12,328 nt of DNA. Origin: an uncultured Actinomycetes bacterium. GTDB taxonomy: Bacteria > Actinomycetota > Actinomycetes > Nanopelagicales > Nanopelagicaceae. A program made the translations under genes and the position numbers. The stretch covers positions 1 to 12,328 of the forward strand of contig CAIJHZ010000167.1 in assembly GCA_903820565.1 (NCBI GenBank). Reading direction: 5' to 3'. Below, piece after piece: positions 5,828 through 12,328 of the stretch (position 1 is its first letter; each line of letters opens with the position of its first letter). Below the pieces are notes generated by a model. It was not told the DNA's origin. It did no database searches and saw nothing but the letters and a program-made list of their open reading frames with translations.

Positions 5828-6832
5828 ATGTCTATTCGACTGCGCATCGTTGTAGCTCTAGTGATGGTTGCTGGGCTACTTGCGCCTGTCGCGGCAAGCG
5901 CTGCCCCAACTTTGGCTGAGGTTCAAGCAAAGGTTCGCCAATTAGAAGAGGAAGCAACAACAGCGGCAGAAGGTGCTCAAGAAGCAAAGGTTAAATTAGC
6001 CATCCTTACAAAGACCCTCAATGGAATAAAAGCAAAAGCTGAAATTCAGGGGCAGACAGTCTCTACCTTGCGACGCTCATTAGGAGTGATTGCGATCGAG
6101 CAGTACAAGTCGGGTGGATTTGGCCAAAGCTTCGAACTACTTTTTTCAAGTGACCCAACCCTCTATCTCTCATCAGCTGGCTCTCTTGATGCAATTACCC
6201 GAAGAAAGTCTGCGCAACTAAGAAAATTTGAAGCGGCACAGCAGCGTTTGAATGCCACGACCCTGATGGTCAACGACAAGATCGTACTTGTTGCTGCAGC
6301 TCAGAAAAAGTTGGCGGCGCAATCGGCAATCGCCCAAAGCAAACTTGTTGAAGCCGAAAAATTACTGTCAAAACTTTCCAAAGCCGAGAGAGAGCGATTG
6401 GCGAAGTTAGCTGATGATGAGGAAAACGCGGATCAAAGATCCTCGCTGGAGGCAGCAAAGAGTGCCAACGGAGTTTCAGGACGAGCGGGCACTGCGCTGA
6501 AATACGCTCTTAAACAAATCGGAGATCGCTACGTTTTTGGTGCTGCGGGTACCGTCACTTGGGATTGTTCTGGATTGACAATGCGCGCTTATCAATCTGC
6601 GGGTGTCTCCTTGCCACATTCCTCTGCTGCCCAATCCCGCATGGGAAAAAAGGTTCCCCTCAATCAATTAAAACCAGGGGATCTGCTGTTCTTTGGTCGA
6701 CCAGTCTCACACGTTGGAATTTATTTAGGGGGCGGCAAGATGGTGCACGCACCTCGCTCTGGTTCGCGCGTGAAAGTCACCACAAGTGGTTCTCTTGGTA
6801 GTAAGCCGTTGGTTGGAGCGCGCCGTTTCTAA
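5828..6832 (+). CDS. Secreted NlpC/P60 peptidoglycan endopeptidase with coiled-coil domain
   Basis: A 334-aa exported cell-wall hydrolase. It has a Sec signal peptide (1 to about 26, basic MSIRLR then a hydrophobic core, cleavage probably after ASA), a long coiled coil (about 28-205, heptad-like and rich in Ala, Lys, Glu), a short Ser/Ala linker, and an NlpC/P60 domain (about 219-334). The catalytic Cys247 is in WDCSGL, His295 is in SHVGIYLG, and His307 in MVHAP is the third polar residue, 12 residues on, the same spacing as in Spr-type enzymes as I recall. It should cut the D-Glu/gamma-diamino-acid bond in stem peptides, as RipA/RipB-type mycobacterial hydrolases do; the coiled coil probably holds back or positions the enzyme at the septum. 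It is immediately followed by, and overlaps, the PimB'-like gene, suggesting a shared envelope unit. Confidence 0.93.
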   Translation: MSIRLRIVVALVMVAGLLAPVAASAAPTLAEVQAKVRQLEEEATTAAEGAQEAKVKLAILTKTLNGIKAKAEIQGQTVSTLRRSLGVIAIEQYKSGGFGQSFELLFSSDPTLYLSSAGSLDAITRRKSAQLRKFEAAQQRLNATTLMVNDKIVLVAAAQKKLAAQSAIAQSKLVEAEKLLSKLSKAERERLAKLADDEENADQRSSLEAAKSANGVSGRAGTALKYALKQIGDRYVFGAAGTVTWDCSGLTMRAYQSAGVSLPHSSAAQSRMGKKVPLNQLKPGDLLFFGRPVSHVGIYLGGGKMVHAPRSGSRVKVTTSGSLGSKPLVGARRF

Positions 6833-7964
6833 TCCAGTTCTGTTTGTCACCAATGACTTCGGTCCACGCGCCGGTGGAATAGAAACATTCATTATTGGAT
6901 TAATTGAACGTCGCCCGTTTGGTCAAACAATTGTTTACACATCTTTTCAAAAAGGTTCAGAGCAGTATGACGCCGAATGGTTAACCAAGCACGGAGTTCG
7001 CGTGATTAGGGATCGATCTACAATTTTATTGCCAACTCCAAGAGTCGCATTCAATCTAAAGAGAATTATTCGTAGCAACGCAATTACCACCGCAGCTTTT
7101 GGAGCCGCCGCACCGTTAGGACTGTTGTCGGCAAGCATGAAGCGTGCCGGAGTATCTCGAACTATCGCCCTTACCCACGGCCATGAAGTCTGGTGGGCCA
7201 AAGTTTTTCCGTTTCATCTTTTACTTCGCCGGATAGGTTCAACAGTTGATGTTTTAACATATTTAGGGGAGTTCACTCGTGCTGCTATTTCGAAAGGAAT
7301 ATCTGCACCGGCACAGCGCTCAATGATAAAAATTGCACCGGGAATCGATATCGATCACTTTGTTCCGACTGATGCGGCAGCGCTACGAAACTCTTTGGGC
7401 TTGGCAGATAAAAAAGTAATTGTCTCTGTCGGCCGTTTGGTTCACCGCAAGGGACAGGATAATTTGATAGAAGCAATGCCTGAAATTCTAAGCAGTATTC
7501 CGAATGCCCACTTGTTGTTGGTTGGTGAAGGCCCTTACCGTGATCACCTCCAAAAATTAGTCACAAAGCACGGAGTAGAAGCGGCTGTGACTTTTATAGG
7601 AAGAGTTCATTACAAAGAACTGCCGATGTACTTTTGTGCTGGAGATATTTTTGCAATGCCCAGCCGTTCACGATTGATGGGGCTAGAAGTAGAAGGTCTC
7701 GGAATTGTTTATCTTGAAGCTAGCGCTTGCGGATTACCAGTTCTTGCAGGAAATTCGGGCGGCGCACCTGATGCTGTTGTGCAGAATGAAACTGGCTTGG
7801 TTGTTGACGGTACAGATAGAGATCAGATTGCATCTGCTGCAGTTCAACTTCTAACAGACCTCGAGAATTCCCAAAGGATGGGCGCAATCGGGCGTCAGTG
7901 GATTATTAATAATTGGCGTTGGGAAATCTGGTCTAAGGATTTTGAGAGCCTTTTAAACAAGTAG
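6786..7964 (+). CDS. pimB: GT4 glycosyltransferase, PimB'-like phosphatidylinositol mannoside mannosyltransferase
   Basis: A GT-B-fold, GT4-family retaining glycosyltransferase. Counted from the GTG at 6786: N-terminal VTNDFGPRAGGIETF (21-35, glycine loop), LTHGHEVWW (129-137), donor-side PGIDIDHF (185-192), VGRLVHRKGQDNLIEA (215-230), LLLVGEGPYRDHL (243-255) and the E-x7-E motif E303/E311 in EVEGLGIVYLEASACG. The last motif with AGNSGGAPDAV is very close to what I recall of PimB', which adds the second mannose to phosphatidylinositol mannosides at the inner face of the membrane using GDP-mannose. The neighbourhood (NlpC/P60 upstream, FadD15-like gene downstream) matches that of mycobacterial pimB'. 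The true start is uncertain: homology would place it at residue 14, codon GTT at 6825, preceded by GGAG at 6 nt. The 3' end overlaps the convergent response-regulator gene by 12 nt. Confidence 0.85.
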   Translation: MVLLVVSRWLERAVSNPVLFVTNDFGPRAGGIETFIIGLIERRPFGQTIVYTSFQKGSEQYDAEWLTKHGVRVIRDRSTILLPTPRVAFNLKRIIRSNAITTAAFGAAAPLGLLSASMKRAGVSRTIALTHGHEVWWAKVFPFHLLLRRIGSTVDVLTYLGEFTRAAISKGISAPAQRSMIKIAPGIDIDHFVPTDAAALRNSLGLADKKVIVSVGRLVHRKGQDNLIEAMPEILSSIPNAHLLLVGEGPYRDHLQKLVTKHGVEAAVTFIGRVHYKELPMYFCAGDIFAMPSRSRLMGLEVEGLGIVYLEASACGLPVLAGNSGGAPDAVVQNETGLVVDGTDRDQIASAAVQLLTDLENSQRMGAIGRQWIINNWRWEIWSKDFESLLNK

Positions 7965-8549
7965 CCCGCGCTCACGAGCGATAGTTAGAGCCTGAACACG
8001 GTTATCTGCATCCAATTTTCGCAAAATAGAAGAAACATGTGTCTTCACAGTCGGGATCGAAATGAATAGATTCGAGGCGATTGCAGTGTTACTCAAACCA
8101 AGGTTGATTGATTGCAGAACATCAATTTCTCGGGCGCTAAGCCCAGAATCAATCCGTGCAGGATAAGTATGTTTACTACTAAATGATGTCGGGCTGGATA
8201 TCGCAAAATCAAGTGCCGCGATTAAATCAGACAGAGGTGCGTTTTTAACAATGAACGCATTGGCACCTGCGTTCTTTGCCGCCCAAACATAATCCGCGCC
8301 CTCATTGAGCGTAAGCACCACAATTGCAGTTAGTGGCGAAATCTTTCGAGACCACGCCACCAAATCAAATCCTGATCCATCCGGCAGATTTATATCTACA
8401 ACAAGTGCATCTGGGTTGGTTTGAGCCATGAATGCTTGAGCTTCATTGATTGATCCTGCTTCGGCAACAACTTCATAACCATGTGACTCAATCGCAGATT
8501 TCAATCCGTGGCGAACAACGGCATGGTCATCAACGATTAATACTTTCAT
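7953..8549 (-). CDS. NarL/LuxR-family response regulator
   Basis: A 198-aa DNA-binding response regulator. Receiver domain (1 to about 120): acidic pocket D7/D8 (VDDH), phosphoacceptor D52 in VVDINLPDG, switch residue T80 and K102, all present, so phosphorylation is expected. A linker of about 15 residues leads to a LuxR/GerE helix-turn-helix (about 137-187): LSAREIDVLQ, GLSNTAIASNLFISIPTVKTHVSSILRKL. It should bind DNA as a dimer when phosphorylated. It is the last gene of the fadD-kinase-regulator operon, 2 nt after the kinase stop, with its own ribosome site AGGAAG 6 nt before the ATG. The cognate kinase is therefore almost certainly the preceding gene. The target genes cannot be read from the window; autoregulation of the operon or control of lipid genes is a guess. 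Confidence 0.94.
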   Translation of the reverse strand: MKVLIVDDHAVVRHGLKSAIESHGYEVVAEAGSINEAQAFMAQTNPDALVVDINLPDGSGFDLVAWSRKISPLTAIVVLTLNEGADYVWAAKNAGANAFIVKNAPLSDLIAALDFAISSPTSFSSKHTYPARIDSGLSAREIDVLQSINLGLSNTAIASNLFISIPTVKTHVSSILRKLDADNRVQALTIARERGLLV

Positions 8550-8551
8550 TG

Positions 8552-9025
8552 TTAACTTCCTATCGGTATCTCAATCACAATTCTTGTTCCTTGTTCACTT
8601 GAGTCAATACGGGTTTCCCCATTGAGCTTGGCTATTCGCTCCTGTATGCCAATTAGACCGAAGCTACCTTCTTTGCTCACAGCGCCTCCAATTCCGTTGT
8701 CCGAAATCTGGATGGAGAGGTGGGAAGCATGAGCATGTTCTGAAACATTACGAAGAATTTCAGATATCACACGCATGAGTTCGTAGGTAAGATCCTTGTG
8801 CTCGGTGTCAGGGATTAAGTCAGCGGCGGATCTAAGGTTATGAATTTCGAGTCTTACTGTGTTGATCAACTCAGTTATGGAAAATCGGAGCTGACGGAGT
8901 GAATCTTTTACTTGTAGATCATTGCTTGAGGCAATGAGTGAATCAATGGAAAAGCCCAGGCCTACTAGGTCCTGGGCGATTCCATCATGAAGTTCTTGAG
9001 CGAGTACTACCCGCCTATCGTTCAT
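8552..9025 (-). CDS. Minimal cytoplasmic HisKA_3-type histidine kinase, shortened
   Basis: A 157-aa protein of the NarX/DegS-type (HisKA_3 plus HATPase_c) kinases. The dimerisation/phosphoacceptor box starts almost at the first residue: ELHDGIAQ with His13. ATP-domain marks: N-box ISEILRNVSEHA (E89, N93, H97), G1 SDNGIGG (108-114), G2-like FGLIGIQER (122-130) and EQGTRIVIEIP at the end. It has no membrane segment and no PAS, GAF or other sensor domain. Compared with relatives, two parts seem missing: most of the segment between the second DHp helix (IHNLRSA, about 61-67) and the N-box, and a strand-turn of about 10 residues between HAHASHL and SIQISDNG. The reading frame is open and the key residues are kept, so it is reduced rather than an obvious pseudogene. 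Its ATG overlaps the fadD stop (ATGA), so it is translationally coupled to fadD. Confidence 0.85.
   Translation of the reverse strand: MNDRRVVLAQELHDGIAQDLVGLGFSIDSLIASSNDLQVKDSLRQLRFSITELINTVRLEIHNLRSAADLIPDTEHKDLTYELMRVISEILRNVSEHAHASHLSIQISDNGIGGAVSKEGSFGLIGIQERIAKLNGETRIDSSEQGTRIVIEIPIGS
8556..8561 (-). promoter_or_regulatory. Ribosome binding site of the response regulator
   Basis: The minus strand reads AGGAAG, 6 nt, then ATG. It lies inside the end of the kinase gene and gives the regulator independent translation initiation, while the kinase itself has none and depends on coupling to fadD. This may set a high regulator-to-kinase ratio. Confidence 0.6.
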
Positions 9026-10812
9026 TTAGAAAATAGTGCATCAATTTCTTGCGCAAACTCCTTCGCAACTACGTGACGCTTCACAGAAAGTTTCGCGGTC
9101 AAATGTCCGCCTGTAATTGTGAAGTCCACCGGAAGAATTGTGAACTTGCGAATTGATTCAGCTTTACTGACAGCCTTGTTGGCTTCATCAACAGCTGTTT
9201 GGACAACGGCAATCAAATCAGGATCATTGATTAAATCGTTGATCGAAGCCCCATCCTTTTTGTGGCTAGCAACCCAAGCTTTAAGTGCATCTTGATCGAT
9301 AGTTACAAGCGCTGCGATAAATGGTTGGTTATCACCGACAACCATGCACTGGCTAATTAGTGGATGAGAACGTAAACGATCTTCTAGTACCGCTGGCGCT
9401 ACATTTTTTCCACCAGCTGTCACAATTATTTCCTTTTTACGCCCAACGATGTATAGGAACCCATCATCATCAAGTTTTCCAAGGTCACCAGTCTTGAACC
9501 AACGCTCACCATCAAAAACTTCGGTATTAGCTGCATCGTTTTGCCAGTATCCCTGCATAACGATTGGACCACGAAGAAGAACTTCTCCATCTTCTGCAAT
9601 CTTTACTGAAGTTCCTGGTATTGGCTTACCAACAGAACCGACGCGGTGTGCGCCGTATAAGTTAAGGGTCGCGCCGGCTGTTGTTTCGGTTAAGCCATAC
9701 CCTTCAAGAATTGTGACGCCTGCACCGCGATAGAAGTGTCCAAGGCGGGCACCAAGTGGAGCTCCACCTGAAATTGCTGCTTCCACATTTCCGCCCATAC
9801 CTGCACGAAGCTTGCTGTAGACAAGCTTGTCAAAGATTGCATGCTTAAATTTAAGAAGTGGAGAGATTGATTTCTTATCTAAGCTTTCAGAGTATGCGAT
9901 TGCAGCATCTGCAGCTTTTTTGAAAATCTTTCCTTTGCCAGCCGCTTCAGCACGAGCTTCCGCGCCGTTGTAGATCTTTTCAAAGATACGAGGAACTGCC
10001 AAAACGAATGTTGGCTTAAATGAGGCTAAATCCATAGGTAAACGAGTTGCAGGGTCGCTGCAATGCGCCATGTGGAGTCCAGATGCAATTGCACCAATTT
10101 GAACCATACGACCGAATACGTGAGCTACTGGAAGAAATAGGAGCGTTGATCCACCGGGCTTTAGAAATAGTTCACTTGCACCTTGTGCAACGTTTCCAGT
10201 CTCTGAAAGGAAATTTCCGTGAGTTAATTGAACTCCCTTCGGCTTTCCAGTCGTGCCTGAGGTATAGATCAATGTTGCAAGAGAGGAGGGAGTTACAGCA
10301 TTGCGGCGACGATCGATTTCATCATCACCGATGTGCTTACCTGCTTCGCGCAAAATTGCTAATACATCATCCGTCATCGTCCACACATGTCGTGTGTGTG
10401 ATGGCAAAACAGTTTGTACTAGATCACGAAGCGCCGGTGTTTCAACGATAACTCCAACAGAATGAGAGTCATTGAGAATCCAATCGATTTGCTCTGCAGA
10501 GGAGGTGTCATAGATTGGCACGACAACAGCGCCGGCATACCAAGTGGCAAAATCTAAAATCGTCCATTCATAACGCGTACGCGCCATTATTGCGACGCGG
10601 TCGCCAATTTGAACTCCGGCAGCTATTAATCCTTTGGCGGTAGCACGAACCTCTTCATCAACTTCGCGTGCGGTTACAGGTTGCCAGCCTTCACCCAGTG
10701 GGCGGGACATCATGATGCGCTCTGGTTCAAACCAGGCGCGCTCTGCGATGAGATTAGTGAGATTTCCTGCTGTTGCGGCCGGAACTAGCGGAGGGATAGT
10801 TATTTCATTCAT
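9022..10812 (-). CDS. fadD: Long-chain acyl-CoA synthetase, FadD15-like
   Basis: A 596-aa AMP-forming acyl-CoA synthetase that activates fatty acids with ATP and CoA, in the cytoplasm or at the membrane face. Visible motifs: P-loop YTSGTTGKPKG (183-193), A5-type GYGLTETT (371-378), TGDLG (441-445), the hinge and fatty-acid signature region GFLYIVGRKKEIIVTAGGKNVAP (about 451-473) and a C-terminal LTAKLSVKRH (571-580). The order and length fit the FAA1/FadD15 group rather than FadD proper. In the C-terminal motif the lysine usually seen as LTPTLK appears to be replaced by Ser576, with Lys at 574. It is the first gene of an operon with a histidine kinase (4-nt overlap) and a response regulator. 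TAGCGT 6 nt before the ATG indicates a leaderless start; a divergent promoter for the SRPBCC gene shares the 54-nt gap. Confidence 0.94.
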   Translation of the reverse strand: MNEITIPPLVPAATAGNLTNLIAERAWFEPERIMMSRPLGEGWQPVTAREVDEEVRATAKGLIAAGVQIGDRVAIMARTRYEWTILDFATWYAGAVVVPIYDTSSAEQIDWILNDSHSVGVIVETPALRDLVQTVLPSHTRHVWTMTDDVLAILREAGKHIGDDEIDRRRNAVTPSSLATLIYTSGTTGKPKGVQLTHGNFLSETGNVAQGASELFLKPGGSTLLFLPVAHVFGRMVQIGAIASGLHMAHCSDPATRLPMDLASFKPTFVLAVPRIFEKIYNGAEARAEAAGKGKIFKKAADAAIAYSESLDKKSISPLLKFKHAIFDKLVYSKLRAGMGGNVEAAISGGAPLGARLGHFYRGAGVTILEGYGLTETTAGATLNLYGAHRVGSVGKPIPGTSVKIAEDGEVLLRGPIVMQGYWQNDAANTEVFDGERWFKTGDLGKLDDDGFLYIVGRKKEIIVTAGGKNVAPAVLEDRLRSHPLISQCMVVGDNQPFIAALVTIDQDALKAWVASHKKDGASINDLINDPDLIAVVQTAVDEANKAVSKAESIRKFTILPVDFTITGGHLTAKLSVKRHVVAKEFAQEIDALFSK

Positions 10813-10818
10813 GGGACA

Positions 10819-10824
10819 ACGCTA
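10819..10824 (-). promoter_or_regulatory. -10 box of the fadD-kinase-regulator operon (leaderless)
   Basis: The minus strand reads TAGCGT, 6 nt, then ATG. A TTTACC about 17 nt further upstream could serve as a weak -35 and would overlap the divergent promoter elements, so the two directions may be co-regulated. Confidence 0.5.
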
Positions 10825-10853
10825 GCGTGAGGGAAGAGGAAAGGTAAAGAGGG

Positions 10854-10859
10854 TAACCT
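10854..10859 (+). promoter_or_regulatory. -10 box of the SRPBCC-glk unit (leaderless)
   Basis: TAACCT, 7 nt, then ATG at 10867. The same bases lie in GTAACCTTTG (10853-10862), whose reverse complement CAAAGGTTAC also occurs at 1324-1333 in the fadA promoter. Confidence 0.5.
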
Positions 10860-10866
10860 TTGCGCC

Positions 10867-11304
10867 ATGAGCCAATTCAGCACTTCAACTATTACTATTG
10901 ACGCCCCACTCGCCGAGGTCCAGAAGGCGCTCTTTGCCTTAGACAAGTACCCCGAATGGTCGAACCAGATTAAATCAGCCGAAGCGATTAGCCACGATGA
11001 TCAAGGCCGAATTATTACAGTGAAGATGACCATCGATGCAGGCATGATGAAAGATCGACTCACTTTGGATTACGACTGGAGCGAAGCGCCCAACAAGTTG
11101 AGTTTTTCTCTCGATGAAGCCGATCTCCTAACAGGCATGGATGGGATTTATTCCATCAAAAGTATTGATGAAGATACAACCGAAGTGACCTACGAACTCG
11201 AAGTCTCACTGTCGATGCCTATACCTGCGATGATGCGACAGAAAGCTGAGAAGTCAACGATTGATGCTGCGTTATCGCAACTCAAAATTCATCTAGAGGG
11301 ATAG
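10867..11304 (+). CDS. SRPBCC (START-like, polyketide cyclase/dehydrase) family protein
   Basis: A 145-aa single-domain protein of the SRPBCC superfamily, the fold with a deep hydrophobic cavity that binds lipids or other apolar ligands. Family marks: opening ITIDAPLAEVQKALFALDKYPEW (about 9-31), the F/Y-P-x-W motif at the helix, alternating strands (ITVKMTIDAG, RLTLDYDW, TEVTYELEVSLS) and a long C-terminal amphipathic helix (PAMMRQKAEKSTIDAALSQL). It has no signal peptide. The ligand and reaction are unknown; the neighbourhood (divergent fadD, downstream glucokinase) is the same as that of the M. tuberculosis Rv2185c-type protein near fadD15 and pimB', so a role with acyl-CoA or membrane lipids is reasonable inference. 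It is the first gene of a two-gene unit, 4 nt before glk. Confidence 0.85.
   Translation: MSQFSTSTITIDAPLAEVQKALFALDKYPEWSNQIKSAEAISHDDQGRIITVKMTIDAGMMKDRLTLDYDWSEAPNKLSFSLDEADLLTGMDGIYSIKSIDEDTTEVTYELEVSLSMPIPAMMRQKAEKSTIDAALSQLKIHLEG
11296..11301 (+). promoter_or_regulatory. Ribosome binding site of glk
   Basis: GAGGGA, 7 nt, then ATG at 11309; the SRPBCC stop TAG falls in the spacer. It fixes the glk start. Confidence 0.6.
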
Positions 11305-11308
11305 TTTT

Positions 11309-12253
11309 ATGTCGTACACGATTGGTATCGATGTAGGTGGAACAAAGGTTCTGGGTGGCGTTGTTGATGAAAGTGGAAAAATCCATGCAACTGCGCGCAA
11401 AGACACTCCTCGCCAAGGTGGGCGTGCTTTAACTCAGACAATTGCAGATACCGCGTTAGAACTCATGGCGCAATATGAAGTATCTTCAATCGGAGTATCT
11501 GCAGCGGGGTTTGTTTCATCTGATCGTAAAACAATGCTTGCAACACCCAACATTGCCGACTGGAATGGCGTCAACTTAGATTCTGAACTCACTGCATTGA
11601 TTGGGCTGCCTGTAGTTATAGAAAATGATGCAAATGCAGCAGCATGGGGAGAAGCAAAGTTTGGTGCAGGTCGCAATCAAAATCATATGTTGATGCTGAC
11701 TGTTGGCACTGGTATTGGCGGCGGCATTGTTGTTAACGGTGAGCTATACCGTGGAGCCTTTGGCACAGCTGCAGAGTTTGGTCACCTACGTGTTGTTCCG
11801 GATGGGCACTTGTGTGGCTGTGGTGCGCGTGGCTGCTTTGAACAATATGCATCTGGGAATGCTCTTTTGAGACATGCGCGGGAAGCAATAAGCGCAAGCC
11901 CTGAGATCGCACGCAATCTTTTGTCTCGCGGAGATGGAACTATTGCAGGATTAACAGGACAAGCAATTACAGAGGCGGCACGTGAAGGTGACCCTGTAGC
12001 ACTTGCTGCTTTTAATACAACAGGCCAATGGCTTGGCGCTGGAATTGCTTCTTTGTCAGTCTTATTGGATCCCTCTTATGTTGTTATTGGCGGGGGAGTT
12101 ATTGATGCAGGAGAAATTTTATTGAAACCAACTCGTGAATCCCTTGAGCGAACAATGCCGTTTGCGGGCAAACACCCATATCCAACCCTGATTGCTGCGG
12201 AGCTTGGTAACGATGCAGGTCTTGTTGGCGTAGCAGATCTAGCAAGAATCTAA
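11309..12253 (+). CDS. glk: ROK-family glucokinase
   Basis: A 314-aa ROK kinase of usual length that phosphorylates glucose to glucose 6-phosphate in the cytoplasm. It shows the N-terminal phosphate loop IGIDVGGTK (D8), sugar-site E105-N106-D107 (IENDANAAAWGE), GTGIGGGIV (133-141), E156-F-G-H159 and the ROK zinc site with H159 and C169, C171, C176 in CGCGARGCFEQ, then GGGVIDAG in the C-terminal half. The complete zinc site and sugar residues indicate an active kinase rather than a ROK repressor, and there is no N-terminal HTH. The phosphate donor is probably ATP; polyphosphate use cannot be excluded. It sits 4 nt after the SRPBCC gene in one unit. A glucokinase next to the SRPBCC/fadD15/pimB' group is a known actinobacterial arrangement, as in corynebacteria. 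Confidence 0.95.
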   Translation: MSYTIGIDVGGTKVLGGVVDESGKIHATARKDTPRQGGRALTQTIADTALELMAQYEVSSIGVSAAGFVSSDRKTMLATPNIADWNGVNLDSELTALIGLPVVIENDANAAAWGEAKFGAGRNQNHMLMLTVGTGIGGGIVVNGELYRGAFGTAAEFGHLRVVPDGHLCGCGARGCFEQYASGNALLRHAREAISASPEIARNLLSRGDGTIAGLTGQAITEAAREGDPVALAAFNTTGQWLGAGIASLSVLLDPSYVVIGGGVIDAGEILLKPTRESLERTMPFAGKHPYPTLIAAELGNDAGLVGVADLARI

Positions 12254-12328
12254 TCTTCGCTAAAACTTATTTCTCAAAGGGATATCGCAACCCAATCTGA
12301 GATCGCACAGTGTCTAAAGTTTGCATGA
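12254..12328. other. Right-edge intergenic stretch
   Basis: These 75 nt after glk hold no convincing terminator hairpin. An ATG at 12325-12327 could begin the next gene, with TAAAGT 4 nt before it, but too little sequence is present to decide. Confidence 0.3.

Noticed and set aside
7965..7980. Small hairpin CGCTC-ac-GAGCG after the PimB'-like gene
   Set aside because: The 2-nt loop is too tight, there is no U-tract, and the bases are coding sequence of the response regulator.
10047..10451. 134-codon open frame on the plus strand opposite fadD
   Set aside because: Antisense to the P-loop region of a conserved gene; Leu/Gln/His-rich composition without a recognisable fold.
1..12328. CRISPR arrays, tRNA, rRNA, insertion sequences or phage genes
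   Set aside because: I saw no regularly spaced repeats, no tRNA-like cloverleaf, no transposase or integrase motif, and nothing rRNA-like. The base composition looks even by eye.

Overview
The window looks like the chromosome of a low-to-moderate GC, streamlined actinobacterium. The best guess is the freshwater acI/Nanopelagicales type, but this is an inference: no rRNA marker is present. The evidence is gene content and order (DUF3000 next to RNase D; fadAB nearby; NlpC/P60 - PimB'-like GT4 - FadD15-like ligase - SRPBCC - ROK glucokinase, an order I recall from mycobacteria and corynebacteria), very short or negative intergenic spacing, and first genes of transcription units that start 6-7 nt after a TANNNT -10 box (leaderless mRNAs). 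All of it reads as core chromosome; I see no insertion sequence, phage gene, CRISPR array, tRNA or rRNA.

Layout. 1-1296 (minus): fadA thiolase followed by the first 35 codons of the probable fadB, a beta-oxidation operon with a small palindrome (1330-1343) in its promoter. 1364-2182 (minus): an FTR1/EfeU-type iron permease without EfeO or EfeB, whose -35 box lies inside a perfect 9-bp-arm palindrome (2211-2234). 2236-4118 (minus): DUF3000 and RNase D, 2 nt apart. 4179-5018 (plus): an EamA/DMT transporter, tail-to-tail with a short RibD-C-like reductase (5015-5506, minus), the two stop codons interlocking. 5579-5752 (plus): a 57-codon gene, easily missed by size cutoffs, encoding a small protein with two CxxC knuckles. 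5828-6832 (plus): a secreted coiled-coil NlpC/P60 peptidoglycan hydrolase, overlapping or abutting a PimB'-like mannosyltransferase that ends at 7964.

7953-10812 (minus): a three-gene operon of acyl-CoA synthetase (fadD), a very small cytoplasmic HisKA_3 histidine kinase (157 aa) and a NarL/LuxR response regulator, joined by an ATGA overlap and a 2-nt gap. 10867-12253 (plus), divergent from fadD: an SRPBCC lipid-binding-fold protein and a ROK glucokinase. Envelope building (NlpC/P60, PimB'), fatty-acid activation and degradation (FadD, FadA, FadB) and glucose entry (Glk) dominate the right half. The coupling of fadD to a sensorless, shortened two-component pair is its most intriguing element; together with the small tetracysteine gene it is the part I would follow first.
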